Of a stretch of 64,000 nt of DNA, positions 19,435 to 30,376 are shown piece by piece (position 1 is the first letter of the stretch; each line of letters starts with the position of its first letter). This DNA comes from Rouxiella badensis (lineage in GTDB: Bacteria; Pseudomonadota; Gammaproteobacteria; Enterobacterales; Enterobacteriaceae), in the NCBI GenBank assembly GCA_026967495.1, contig CP114060.1:3038001-3102000 (forward strand), given 5' to 3'. Both the position numbers and the translations under genes were made by a program. The notes beneath the pieces are model-generated. The model was not told where the DNA came from. It searched no databases and saw only the letters and a program-made list of their open reading frames with translations.

Positions 19435-21017
19435 CCCTCCAGCCAGACGCGCTCGGCTAAACGGCCACCCATAAAGTTGAACATCGGATGCGGCTTAATG
19501 CCGCCGACCTTCTTGTTGGCCGCGTCGAGATAGTCGCCAAACAGCGGGATCATCGCGCCACCATCGTCACGGACGATACTCTGAAGCTCTCCATAAATTT
19601 CAGCGCGTTTGCTCTCGTCGAGCAGCGAGCGAGCCTGAAGAAGCAGGGCGTCGAACTGGTCGTTTTTCCAGTGAGTGTCGTTCCATTTGGCCGTTGACTG
19701 GTAGGCCGTGGAGAACATCTGGTCGGCGGTGGGACGTCCGCCCCAATAGCCCATGCAGAACGGGGCTTTCATCCACACGTCGTCCCAATAACTGTCGGCA
19801 GGCTGGCGCTTGATGCTAATTTGTATTCCACCCTGTTGAGCCTCTTGCTGGTAAAGTGCGGCGGCGTCTAGCGCCCCGGCAAAAGCGGCGTCGGAGGACG
19901 AAAGCTCCAGCTTGAGCTCCGAGAGGCCGGCTTTTTTGAGATAAAACTTGGATTTGTCGGGGTCATAGGTGCGCTGTTCAAGCTGGTGGTTAAAGAATGG
20001 ATCGGTTTTCGGGATAGGGTGGTCATTGCCCAGTTGCCCATAGCCGCGCAACACCGTGTCGAGGATTTTCTGCCTGTCAATGCCTTCCTTGACCGCCATA
20101 CGGATATTGTTGTCTTTAAACGGGGCAACGCTACTGTCCATCAGGAAGGTAAAGTGTTGCCCACCGGAAGAGCGCACAATGTTGAGCATCGGGCTGCGTT
20201 TAAGGAAATCGACGGTCTTGAAATCGACGCGGTTGATGGCGTGCACCTGACCTGAAATCAGCGCATTGGTGCGAGCGGTAGGATCGTTGATAACGATGAC
20301 TTCAACGGCGTCGACGTAGGCACGATCCGGTTTCCAGTAGTTGGGATTGCGCTTGAAATAGGAGCGCACGCCGGGTTCGTACTGGTCAAAGATATAACCG
20401 CCGGTGCCGATAGGGTGTGACCAGTCGGTGAAGCCATCGGGTACCACCACCAGATGGTAATCGGCCAGTAAATAAGGTAAATCAGCGTTGCCACCTGAAA
20501 GGGTAATAAGAATTTGTTTATCGTTCTGTTGGGTAATATTAGTAATCGGCGCCAGCTGACTTTTGATGGCGCTTCGTGATTTATCGCCACGATGCAGGTT
20601 GATTGAATAAATAATATCTTCGACTGAGAGCGTTTTGCCGTTATGGAAAGTGACACCTTCTCGCAGGGTAAATAACCACTCTGCTGCACCGGGTTTAGCT
20701 TCCCAGGAGGCGAGAAGTTCTGGCATGGCTTTATTGTTTTCGTCTATTTCAATCAGACCGTTCATCAGCATATAAGCCTGATTTAACGGCACCCAATCGC
20801 TATATAATGTTGGGTCGAGCGTATCGCTGGTGTTACCCCCTGACATCCCCAATTTTAATACGCCCCCTTTTTTAGGTTCTGCGGCAAAGGCGTTGAGCGG
20901 GGAAAGTCCGTAAGCGGTGGTCAACCCAACGGCGGCGGAACGGGTTATAAAGTCGCGACGGCTTAATCTGGCGTTGTGGATTAATTGGGACAGGTGTTTA
21001 TCGTCATCATTAAACAT
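19431..21017 (-). CDS. Peptide ABC transporter, Tat-exported solute-binding protein
   Basis: Family 5 (SBP_bac_5) peptide- or opine-type binding protein, 528 residues. The N-terminus carries a twin-arginine motif, SRRDFI at 19-24, then a moderately hydrophobic stretch ending AFA, so it is predicted to be exported folded through Tat, unlike most Opp/Dpp binding proteins, which use Sec. The body shows the family pattern (ITLSGG, GTGGYIFDQYEPG, YWGGRPTADQMF). GGGAG lies before the ATG. It is the first gene of a four-gene importer operon that ends with a CocE-type hydrolase. A paralogue with the same Tat start is at 54204-55810. Confidence 0.9.
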   Translation of the reverse strand: MFNDDDKHLSQLIHNARLSRRDFITRSAAVGLTTAYGLSPLNAFAAEPKKGGVLKLGMSGGNTSDTLDPTLYSDWVPLNQAYMLMNGLIEIDENNKAMPELLASWEAKPGAAEWLFTLREGVTFHNGKTLSVEDIIYSINLHRGDKSRSAIKSQLAPITNITQQNDKQILITLSGGNADLPYLLADYHLVVVPDGFTDWSHPIGTGGYIFDQYEPGVRSYFKRNPNYWKPDRAYVDAVEVIVINDPTARTNALISGQVHAINRVDFKTVDFLKRSPMLNIVRSSGGQHFTFLMDSSVAPFKDNNIRMAVKEGIDRQKILDTVLRGYGQLGNDHPIPKTDPFFNHQLEQRTYDPDKSKFYLKKAGLSELKLELSSSDAAFAGALDAAALYQQEAQQGGIQISIKRQPADSYWDDVWMKAPFCMGYWGGRPTADQMFSTAYQSTAKWNDTHWKNDQFDALLLQARSLLDESKRAEIYGELQSIVRDDGGAMIPLFGDYLDAANKKVGGIKPHPMFNFMGGRLAERVWLEG

Positions 21018-21206
21018 TATTATATTATCTCCCGGTCTGAAGTGATGGCATCGTGGGTTTTGTTATCTGCCTGAACGAGTTATATCAAAGCTCTCCCTGA
21101 AACAAGTATGAAAAATTATCATGAGAGTATGCGAAAATTGCGCAGCACGACACCGTAAAAAGTTTTATTTTCCTTGCAATGAATCACAATAAAATGGGAA
21201 CGATGC

Positions 21207-21485
21207 ATGGATTTGCACACGGTAGTCGGCTTAATTGGCGTGTTTTGCTATCTGCTGGCTTATGCGCTGGTTCAAATGCGCAAACTAGAGGTTGATGCTG
21301 ATATTTATGCCTATCTTAATATTATCGGTGGGGTGTTTGGCCTGTATTCGTTGAGCCATGACTTTAATCTCGCGTCCTGCATTTCGCAGTCAATGTGGCT
21401 GCTTTTTACCTTATTGGGAATGAAATCCGCTAGAAAAAGGCGCTTTCAGGATAAAACTAAAATTCCGCCGGTGGATATTAATTAA
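21207..21485 (+). CDS. Small three-helix membrane protein
   Basis: A 92-residue protein with three likely membrane helices (about 4-22, 32-50 and 55-72) and a basic tail (KSARKRRF). It resembles the uncharacterised CBU_0592-like family of short integral membrane proteins. GGGAA lies seven bases before the ATG. It is divergent from the peptide-importer operon and alone on its strand. No function is known to me, and nothing nearby suggests one. Confidence 0.7.
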   Translation: MDLHTVVGLIGVFCYLLAYALVQMRKLEVDADIYAYLNIIGGVFGLYSLSHDFNLASCISQSMWLLFTLLGMKSARKRRFQDKTKIPPVDIN

Positions 21486-21639
21486 AAAAGAGTATAAGCA
21501 GCCGGATCCTTATTATCTAAGCACGCTGGGAAAGTGGGATTTTGTTATTTGATGAGCAGGTTAAAAACGTGGCATCAGCGTAAATTATCGCAGTTTTATA
21601 CTTTATTGACCTAGTATGACCGTTTTGGTTGAAAATTAA

Positions 21640-22555
21640 TCAGCCCTGCATTTGGCACTCATCGATATTGTCTTTCAGCCACTGGCTGACTCTACGGATT
21701 ATGGGTCTGACGTATCTATCTTCAGGAATTAATAAATAGCATTTTCCGGCCGCCGCCAGTTTTCCTGGATGTGCGGCAACCAGTTGCCCCGAACGCATCG
21801 AGTCCTGAACCAGTCCTTCCCAGCCCAGTAAAATACCGTCGCCCTGTACCGCAGCCTGTACCAGAAAAGGGTAGCTATTGGCGCGCCAGGTGAGACGAGG
21901 CGCAAAGTGATGAACGCCCTGTGAGCTGAACCAGTCACGCCAACCGGTCCATTCACGCTGAGGATCGTCCTGGATAAGCAGCCGTTGATGGATAATCTCC
22001 TCGGCGGTGATATTAGCCGACAGCGTTTTAGCAAAGGCGGGGGAACACATTGGATAGCAAATCTCGTCAAACAGCGCTTCAGCGTGAAACCCTTCAGGCG
22101 CTTCGCGTAAATAGAAAATTGCCATGTCGAATTCTGAGGTCTTGAGTGATGAAAAGCTGTCTGAGATCTTCAGGCGTATTTGCAGGTCAGGAAGCGATTC
22201 ACGCAGTCTGGAGAGGCGTGAGGAAAGCCACAGTTGCCCCATGGCGCTGGTACAGGCCAGCGTGACCTGTGGCAGACCGCTCCAGCCCATCACCTCGGCG
22301 GTCGAGTGGGAGATATCGCCCAGCGACTTACGAATCTCTGCGGCAAAGGCTTCTCCACGCGGCGTCAGGCTAACCTGACGCTGCGAGCGGGTGAAAAGTT
22401 TACACCCCAGCATCTCCTCAAGTTGGAGTATCTGGCGACTGATGGCGCTTTGCGTGAGGTTGAGTCTCATCGGCGGCGCGTGAAAAGCTGCAATAACGAG
22501 CCACGCATTCGAAGGCAATCAAGGTATTGAGCGGCGGTAAAGGTTCTATCTGCAC
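21640..22555 (-). CDS. LysR-family transcriptional regulator, GcvA-like (frameshifted near start)
   Basis: LysR-type activator or repressor. The visible part has the winged helix-turn-helix end (LTQSAISRQILQLEEMLGCKLF) and the full effector domain. The first helix is in another frame: a GTG at 22555 gives QIEPLPPLNTLIAFECVARY, and removing the surplus base near 22465 joins RAADE to LNLTQSA, giving 304 residues, the usual length. The PPLNTLIAFE start is typical of the GcvA/AmpR-like branch. AGGA lies upstream of the GTG. It diverges from the gene at 22731 across a 175-base spacer, the classic layout of a LysR regulator and its target, so it may control the zincin locus. Confidence 0.85.
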
Positions 22556-22730
22556 TCTGAGTTTCCTGAAAATTGACGCTTCGCCGAGCATAACGCAAAG
22601 TCAGTGCACGAGAGCATTTTTTTACATCATGATGTCATTAGGGTCAGGGTAACGTTAAGCGTATTTTTAGAGTTTCAAAGTAATTTACTCTGCTATAAAA
22701 ACCCCACGAAATTTCAAGGACGGGAGGGAG
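22556..22730. promoter_or_regulatory. Divergent promoter region between LysR gene and zincin locus
   Basis: This short spacer lies between two divergent start codons. It contains the palindrome CATCATGATG near 22624-22633, a candidate regulator site, and TATAAA at 22694-22699, a possible -10 box for the plus-strand genes. GGAGGGAG directly precedes the ATG at 22731. All assignments are inferred by eye. Confidence 0.4.
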
Positions 22731-24378
22731 ATGCCGCCGACTAATCAGGCTATTTGTAGCAGTACCGCGCCCCAGCATGTACCCCATTTGACTGAAAGCA
22801 CGGCTAGCCCGGGAATAGCATCACGCTGCGTCGAGTGGTACCGCAATACCGCGCTGTTACCCACATCCTTTTCTTGTCCCCCTTCATTGAGTGCACTCGC
22901 CTGGAGAATGGGTGATGGAGCTTTCAGGCTCGCCGTTTCCTTTTTGCGTCAGTTTGAGCAGCGCACTGAGTGGCAAGATTGCGCAGAAATGGACGCGGTC
23001 GAACATCCGCTTCTCGCCAGTCTCAACCATTTTCTTTGGCAGCAGGGCTATGGACTCCCGGCGCTACCTTTATTGAAGTCCGGCAACGGCCTTTTGTAGC
23101 GTTTACTACGCCGCCAGTCTGGCATTGGGCCATGCCGCTATGGCAGAAAATGACGACGTTTTTCATCAAACATTGGCGGCTTATCTGGCGGGCGCGTGCG
23201 GATTGTCCTGCGACGTCTTTGCCACCTCCAGCGACAGGCAAACGCCAACCTGGGAAAGTGATTGCTCTATTTTAGAAACAGATCTGGAAGCAGGCAGCTC
23301 TTTTGACGAAATTCATTTGTTGGGCCTGCCCGCCACTGAGCCACTTTATGGTGCTACCGGCAGCCGCAGATATACCCTGGATCCCGCTTCATCTGCACTG
23401 TTTATCGGCCAGGTCCGCACCTCACCAATGAATTTTTGCTCTGCGCAGATACCGCTAAATCAGACCTCGATAGCGAGTGGGTTAGCGGGAGTGCAAATGG
23501 CGGTGCACTTAGCCGAGCAGCAAAATCGGGCAATTTATGCCATCAGTACCGGCGAGCATGCGGTGGCGGTAGATACCAGTCCGCTGGCCGCGTCGGTGTT
23601 GTCCCTGCCGTCGTTCGGACTCAGCGATCCACTGGTGTTTCCCACCGCGCAATCGGCCGAAATTAGCGTTAACTTACCGCCGTGGCGGCAGCTAGAGGGG
23701 CATTCAACGAGCAAAACTGTGCATAAAAGAGGCGTGATCCACGATGGCCCGCTAGCGCTGATGAAAGGGCGGTATAAGGAACCGTCGGGCTTTTTGCCGA
23801 GGCCTAACGCGCCTGCTCAACAGGAGCCCTCGCAGGCGAGTGTGCGTGAAGCACAGCTTTATGGGCTGAAGATTAACGCCGAAGATGGGCGACGTTATCC
23901 GCTGTTTGCGCCGCCGACCTCACAGATTGATTGCCTCAGTTGCCTTCCTGAGCCGTTGCCGCCGGTAAAAGCTCGCAGTCTGCTTGAGATGATAGAAAAG
24001 GTCTATTTCTGGGTCGAAGGCCTGAGTTCCCAGAGTAAACAGCGGGTCATTGAGCAATATATTCATCGTAAACCCGCTGCGGTTAGCAGTGATAGCCATA
24101 ACAAAGCCCTGGAGGCCATTGTGGCTGCATGCGGTCTGCTGATGATCCACGATCCCACCCACGACAGGTGGCACAGCTCTTCTGCAGAGGTACAGACGCT
24201 CTTTTCTCTGCTGCTGATGCAGTCGCCGTTTGCTCATAACGAAGAATTAAAAATAGTGCTGGCGGCGTCTCCCGCCGGAGAGGCAATATTGGCAAAACTG
24301 CTACTCGACCAGCTGGATGCTTATCTTTCGCCGTCCTCTCAATTAATTAAAGCCAGTCATCAGCACGTCAGGGGGTGA
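22731..24378 (+). CDS. Protein of unknown function, first gene of zincin locus (frameshifted)
   Basis: I do not recognise this protein. Removing one surplus base in the T run near 23092-23095 joins ALPLLKSGNG to CSVYYAASLALGHAAMAE and gives one protein of about 548 residues. There is no signal peptide or clear membrane segment. The middle has a glycine- and alanine-rich stretch (TSIASGLAGVQMAVHLAEQ), followed by a proline-rich linker and a helical C-terminal part with two close cysteines (DCLSCLPEP). It starts with a strong GGAGGGAG ribosome site. Its TGA overlaps the next start (GTGATGA), so it is translated together with the large zincin protein and may be its chaperone, partner or delivery component. 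Confidence 0.65.
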
Positions 24379-27300
24379 TGACGCAGCCTGAGCCGGTGAC
24401 CTATGGCCGATTGGAGGCCTGTTTAAAGGACATTCAGGACGCGTTTATCACGCGCGTCTTTTCGTCGCTGAAGGGGACGCTGGGCTTACAGCAGGATGAC
24501 CTGTCGGCGGAAAAAGTCAGCAAAATTGCGCAGTGGCATCTAAGACTGATTGAATTTGACTATCCTTTCATGCTGTTGCGTGACTTAACGCCCGTAAAAG
24601 GAATGCCCTGCTTGTCGAGCACCGGTCTGCTGATGAATATCGGCGTCAGGCGGGTTCAGGATAGGCAGAAAATGAGTATGCTGACGCCACGCGATCTAAC
24701 CTCTCTGGGGGAAGACCTGCTTCTGAATAACGTTCCCGAGGCGTTGATCAGGGATTTCAGCCATCTTGAGGCGTTGCACAAAGCGGCGGGAGCGGGGACG
24801 ATGAGCGGGATTGAGGACGCCGCGAATAAACTGAAGCGCAAGAGCGTACTGTTGATTCAATATAGCGAAGCCAAACGTAGGCTGACGGAGGTGCTTAAGG
24901 CTCCGGGCGAGGATGCACCGAGCATTGCGGCCTTTAAATATTATCGTGATACCCAGCAGCGACTTTACGCACTGGCGCTGGAAAGTATTTCCGGGGTAGA
25001 CCGGGCCAGGATGCTGGTTAACTTGCATCGTATGCATGGGATAACGCTGCAGTTTATCCAAATGGAAGACACGCAGGGAAATTCGTCGCTTTCACGTCCC
25101 CATATCGGATTTCTACTTTCCTCTGAAGGGAATATCAACCGTGCTGGTACGCAGGTCGAACCGCGTCACTACTTTATCTCTCTGATCCCGGCACAGAGCG
25201 ATACAACACAGCCGCTGGTATTTCCTGTTCATTCAACCTTGCCCGACGAGCTACTCCAGCCTTTTAGTACTCAGGGAAAGAAGGAGTTTCTTGCACGTCT
25301 GTTTGACGATGCAACGGTCAATGATTCGCGCTATCAGTTTTATCTCCAGAATGAAGGCAGTCTGCATTCTGCCGTTCAAATAACGGACTGGAGAAACGTG
25401 GCCGATTCGCTGGCAAATAGCATCATTGCCCGCCAGTACTCGGCCATTGCTATGCCTGCCATTGCCCCGATGCGTCATGCCGTTGTCACTGAATCCTCTG
25501 AAAGTCAGGTACTCGTTTCTTCATGGTTTCGCTATTTATTGAGCCAATTGATTTACCTGACCCCGATTGGCAACTGCAAAGACGCTGCCGAAGATTTGAT
25601 AAAGGCAGATTTAGCGCCGTTGGTGCTCGATGGGGCTTTTTGCCTCTATGCCTTTGCCCCTGGCGCCAGCGAAGAGGAGCAGGGGATCAAGTCAGTCGCC
25701 AACATCATCAAGAATGTGTTGAAAAAGACGCTGGAAGATAATATTGCCGTCAGCGAGCAAGAGCCGGTACTCACCCGGTTGGACAAGACCCTCCAGGAGG
25801 TCGAATGCCAGCTGAAGCCGCATAATCAGGCCATTGACCGGGTACGTTACCACCTTAGTGGTAATAGAGGATTACGCCCTTGGCTCCTCTTTTCAGCCCT
25901 AAACAATGCGCTGGTGATTGGTGAAATTCCTGATGAATATAAACCCACTCTGGCCTGGCGCGAACCTTTTCACGATGTGCTCTATTTCATCCTTGCGACG
26001 CCTGGTGGGCAACGGGCCTACCGCTTTGATGAGCTTAATCAACTGCTGTTGCCTAATCCGAGCTCATCGTTGCTGACGCTGATGGCCCGAGAGGCGCATA
26101 TTGACGCTCTGCCTGTGCTGGAAGAAACGCTCAGCACGGGTAATACGCATCGGTTAAGAACAGAAATCTATCAGCATGAGAGAATGCGTCATGTTGCGTA
26201 CTACGGCGTATGCAACTGCGAGACGCTAGACTCTCAATATGAGGTGGTTGCTCAACAGACCGCCTTAGGAACCTATTTTTTCCCGGGGATAAAAGTACCC
26301 GCAACCGACAACCAGTACCGGCTTGTTCCATCAGGAATGCCTGAAGATCAACAGCTGGTGGTCGAGAAAAATAACGGAATACTCCGTTATTTGAGTGACA
26401 ACGTGATCTATTTTAAGACCTCGTCTACCGCCTCACAGTTTATTGCTTCATCAGATGCCGCCGAGAATTTATTGAACAATCTGCAAAATATTCCTAACGG
26501 CTGGACCATGAAGGCGCTGTGGATAGAGCAGGGGGCGGGGGAGAGAATCGTGGTCGACTGGCAGGATACAGCAGGCAATTCACATCTACGTCACCCGGAC
26601 AGGCAGGGGAAATGGCTAATCTGGGAAAGTCATCATCGCGGTATCTTTTGTCAACATTTATCGAGAGTAAGACGAAATGATAGCCCTGACACTTCACGTG
26701 TTGCCGGGCTTTTCTCTCCGGAGCACTGCGGCTATTTAGAAGTACCTAAAATAAACAGCCCCGGGCGCGCCGCAGCGCTTAATGTATTAACCCAGCGTGC
26801 TAAAAAACTTGCGGGACCGATTGTTTTCGAGAAAATCAACTGTGCCGATTTAGCCAAAAATATTTGTGCAGAGTTTGAGGATATCTGGGACACGATTCCT
26901 GACAGTATTCGTAAAGTTATTACGGATATTCGCGACTGGCGGATAGATGTGAAAGTGTTTAACGAGTTTGGCCGTTTTACCAACGCCCTTGCTGATTATT
27001 CCTATGCCTTAAATAACGTAGAACCATTGACTCATGACGATAAACGAGTCAAAAACCGATTCTGCCAAAAAGTATTAAACTTAATCAAAGAATATGAAAA
27101 GCTGAAGCTTAGCGTGCTGGAAAGTAAAAGGCTGAAAGAAGAGTTTCGAGACGCTAAAAAAGATTACTACGATACCTACATTGCAAGAAACCTGAAGGCC
27201 AACAACTGGCTTAATCGCTGGTTTCAACGCGTCAAGTTTACCGATAAAACCTTGGGAAACTATATCGTTAAGGCAACGACTCCAGAGCAGATCGTGCGCG

Positions 27301-28297
27301 ATTATGAATTTCTCTATCAGGGGATTCAGGGAGCCATGACGCAACTTAATCACATGGCTGAATCCATCTCGGCACGTTTAAGTGAATCGTCAGCCGCTGG
27401 CTTCCTGAGTGGTGCATTGAAGGACTTTTTTAACGCCGATTTCACGCCGCCTCAGGTTGATGATTTTAGGGAGAAAATATCTCGTTATCTGCATAAAATC
27501 GGCGGCTTTAACATCAGTCAGGTTGTGGTTGTCGCCGACAGATTGTCTGAGGGGCGACTCGCATCAGGCTGCTACGATACGCCGATTGAAAAGCTAATTT
27601 ATGGCGACGGTGCTTTCAGCTTCGTTTATAACAGCGAGAGCGATAAACATATTTATATACTGGATTATTTATCTAACCAGCAGTTTATTGAATATGCCCT
27701 AGCGCACGAACTTGGCCATTTGACCTTCGATGAGAGTAAGTATGCTTTTTCGGAGGAGATATATCTGAAGGCGAACACAGTTGTTAAAAACTTTAATGTT
27801 TCTGGCGCGTCAAAATTTGCCCGTCACCTGATGTCTGACAAGGGCTTTTTCCTCGACTATATCGCCAAGTACGACAGTTTTGGTGCCGCCTTCTATCGCC
27901 ATTTTTTTGCTCATACCCGTAATCCCCATCATAGACGCGCACTGCGCAATTATCATGCTCTCTTTTTGGATAGAAGCAGTATCGGGTCGCTGTACTCCAA
28001 CGATGCTAAACTCAGGAAACGTGAGCTGGCTCCGGTGGTGGACTACTTTTTTCGGTACCCGACATACAACTGAATATTGCCTACTATAACCCGGACATTT
28101 TTTGTGGTTTATTTAACTTTATCTATGAAAGAGCCCTCGGAATCGTCAATCAGGAGGCAGAAGAGAGGCGTCGTAAAAAGCGCCAAAGTGGGGAATCGTC
28201 TAAACAAGATAACAAGGAATTTTTTAAAACGTTGTTATTTTCGGCACTGTACGAAAAACATCTTCAGGACAATGACGCACATTTAGCACATCAATGA
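24378..28297 (+). CDS. Large putative zinc metalloprotease (HELGH), toxin- or effector-like
   Basis: A protein of about 1306 residues with no signal peptide and no match I can name. Near the C-terminus, ALAHELGHLTFDE holds the zinc site H1110-E1111-xx-H1114; E1126 or E1127 could be the third ligand. The ~1000 residues before it are mostly helical and include a charged, coiled-coil-like part around KRVKNRFCQKVLNLIKEYEK. The frame breaks at CCC 28058-28060. One added C carries it on as DIQLNIAYYNPDIFCGLF to a stop at 28295-28297, adding about 76 plausible residues. A long protein with a terminal zincin is typical of secreted toxins and effectors, but no secretion signal or immunity gene is visible. 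Confidence 0.7.
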
Positions 28298-28496
28298 TAA
28301 TAATTAAAAAACAATTCAAAGTGCAATAAAGTAATTCAAACATTTCAGATTAATGAATTTTAAACATATTGGAAATAAAAAGAGATTAAATAACCTGATT
28401 ATTATTAGATTGTTACTGGTCACGGAAAAAGGCTTACGCGAAAATCTCTCCACACATCCTGACCGTTCAATGTGCTCCCTGGAGAGTGAGTAATTT

Positions 28497-29684
28497 ATGA
28501 CCATTAATCAATCCCGAAGAAAACTGCTGGTCTTTGGAATGGGCATGACTCTGGTATCGCCAAAGATATTTGCCGCACAAAAAATAGCTTTGTTGGATCT
28601 CAAATCAACCAGCGACAGTTTACATATTACTCTGCCAGCGAACGATCCGCATGCGCGGGTGTTCACGTTGGATAACCCCGACAGGGTGGTGATTGATGTT
28701 TCAATGACCGCGTTCTCGTCGTCATTAATGCACTCGCTGGTGGTGGTCAAACAAAAATTTCCGTGGATAGTCCGTGCTAAAATTGCGCACTTTAACCCGC
28801 AAACTGCGCGTATCGTTTTTGAGCTCAATCAGTCGGCGAAAATAAGCCATCAGAACGTTGAAGGGTTAAAAAGTATCAGCGTGACGGTAGCAAAAGGGGC
28901 GATGGCCGCTATTCCTGCGGTGGAAAAAGAAAATGCTCAGCCGGAGCCTGAGGCTTATAAACCTGAGGAAAAAATAAGCAACCGACCTTTGCTGGTAATG
29001 ATTGACCCCGGCCACGGTGGTAAAGACCCAGGCGCTATTGGTGGCGGTGGAACCTATGAAAAACACGTGGTATTGGATATTGCCAGACATTTACAACAGC
29101 AGCTGCAACGGCAGTATAAAATACACGCAGTATTAACCCGTCAGGACGATGTATTTATTCCTCTCTATCACCGGGTGAATTTAGCACACCAGCATGAGGC
29201 AGACTTATTTATCTCTATTCATGCGGACGGTTTTAGTAACGATCAGGTCTCGGGTGCCTCTGTTTTTGCGCTGTCAGAACACGGCGCGGGCAGTGCTATG
29301 GCGCGCTATCTCTCGCAAAGTGAAAACAGCGTCGATGCTATCTATGACAATGATGTACAAACCAATGATGCCTACCTGAAACAGACGTTGTTCGACCTCG
29401 ATCAGACCGAAACCATTAACCGCAGCCTCGAGTTTGGCAAACATCTGGCAACCCATATCGAGACCGTTCATCATATGCATAACCGTCATATTGAACAGGC
29501 CGGTTTTGTGGTGCTAAAATCACCGCGTATACCTTCCGTACTGGTAGAAACATCGTTTATTACCAATCATCAGGAAGAGAAATTGCTGCAACAGCCGGGC
29601 TTCCAGTTAAAAATGGCCAAGGCTCTGGCGAGCGGTATTCACGGTTATTTAAATCAGGAACGTAAAGAAAACTTGATCGCCTAG
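28497..29684 (+). CDS. amiC: N-acetylmuramoyl-L-alanine amidase, AmiC-like, Tat-exported
   Basis: Periplasmic zinc amidase that cleaves septal peptidoglycan between MurNAc and L-Ala. The N-terminus has a twin-arginine motif (SRRKLL at 6-11), as in E. coli AmiA and AmiC. An AMIN localisation domain lies at about 28-130, then a linker rich in Glu and Pro, then the Amidase_3 domain. Zinc ligands and catalytic Glu are visible: H173 in DPGHGGKD, E188 in TYEKH, H242 in SIHADG and E351 in VETSFIT. AmiA lacks the AMIN domain, so AmiC is the better name. It follows the zincin gene after 199 bases; this AT-rich gap holds no other feature I can support. Confidence 0.92.
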   Translation: MTINQSRRKLLVFGMGMTLVSPKIFAAQKIALLDLKSTSDSLHITLPANDPHARVFTLDNPDRVVIDVSMTAFSSSLMHSLVVVKQKFPWIVRAKIAHFNPQTARIVFELNQSAKISHQNVEGLKSISVTVAKGAMAAIPAVEKENAQPEPEAYKPEEKISNRPLLVMIDPGHGGKDPGAIGGGGTYEKHVVLDIARHLQQQLQRQYKIHAVLTRQDDVFIPLYHRVNLAHQHEADLFISIHADGFSNDQVSGASVFALSEHGAGSAMARYLSQSENSVDAIYDNDVQTNDAYLKQTLFDLDQTETINRSLEFGKHLATHIETVHHMHNRHIEQAGFVVLKSPRIPSVLVETSFITNHQEEKLLQQPGFQLKMAKALASGIHGYLNQERKENLIA

Positions 29685-30376
29685 AAAGATCCTCGCGCTT
29701 AAAACCTTTCTCGTTTCATATTAGTGTCACATACCATGATGAAAACTATCCGGAAACATGGCATAAAGTCTCCGGGTGGTTTGATCAAAAAAAGGATCTG
29801 GGATCCTATTGACTCCTTCAAATATTTTTTTTACATTCAAGTAACACCGCTAGCGAAGTTTTCAGATATCGTTATACTGAAATTAACTAGCAGCAACTGC
29901 GGGGATAGCGAATGGTAAAGTCCATGTTTGGGCTAGGCTGTAAAAATAACGCTTCATCATTCTCCACTCGTTGTCCTGATTTTTCAGCAGACGAGGGTCA
30001 GACCTCCGACTCTCTGGTATTAAGCAGTTTTCTATGTAGCAATAGTAAACGTTTATTCTCTCTATCCAAGACTTCACAGCGACCACGTTCTTTAACTGAC
30101 CTGGCACCCTCACTGAAACAACCCTTCTCCTCTTTTGGTTTTTTTACTGGCTTATTGACTGTTATGGTCAGTGGTTTGTCATTCATGACAATGCCTCCTC
30201 GTGAAAAGAAATGGAGAAATAGATTAATTATTAATCGACGGTCTTTATTTTCTCTTCACGTTATTCATTGGCTCAACTTGGTCTAAAAGGAGACCAAAAC
30301 CTCATCTGTATGTGAAACATAATCGTGCGGGCCTCCGGCCTATAGCGTTAAGTGAAACAAACTGTAAGGTGCCACT
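29685..30376. other. AT-rich spacer between amiC and phoH
   Basis: Nearly 700 bases with one plausible short minus-strand gene (29998-30186). I see no convincing amiC terminator. The phoH ribosome site AAGGTG lies just before 30377. A GGCC-TCC-GGCC short inverted repeat occurs near 30330. No pho box could be assigned with confidence. Confidence 0.4.
29998..30186 (-). CDS. Small basic protein of unknown function
   Basis: A 62-residue reading frame starting MNDKPLTITVNKPVKKPKEE, very rich in Lys, Arg and Glu, with a helical LDRENKRLLLLHRKLL segment. The reason to list it is the strong GAGGAGG ribosome site seven bases before its ATG on the minus strand. I do not recognise it. It is divergent from phoH. 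It could instead be chance, or the front part of a longer frameshifted gene, since another frame stays open for about 100 bases beyond its stop. Confidence 0.4.
   Translation of the reverse strand: MNDKPLTITVNKPVKKPKEEKGCFSEGARSVKERGRCEVLDRENKRLLLLHRKLLNTRESEV

Noticed and set aside
18493..19533. A 346-codon plus-strand frame opposite the DppB-type permease gene
   Set aside because: Product is extremely rich in His, Gln and Arg, as expected from the reverse complement of a membrane protein gene.
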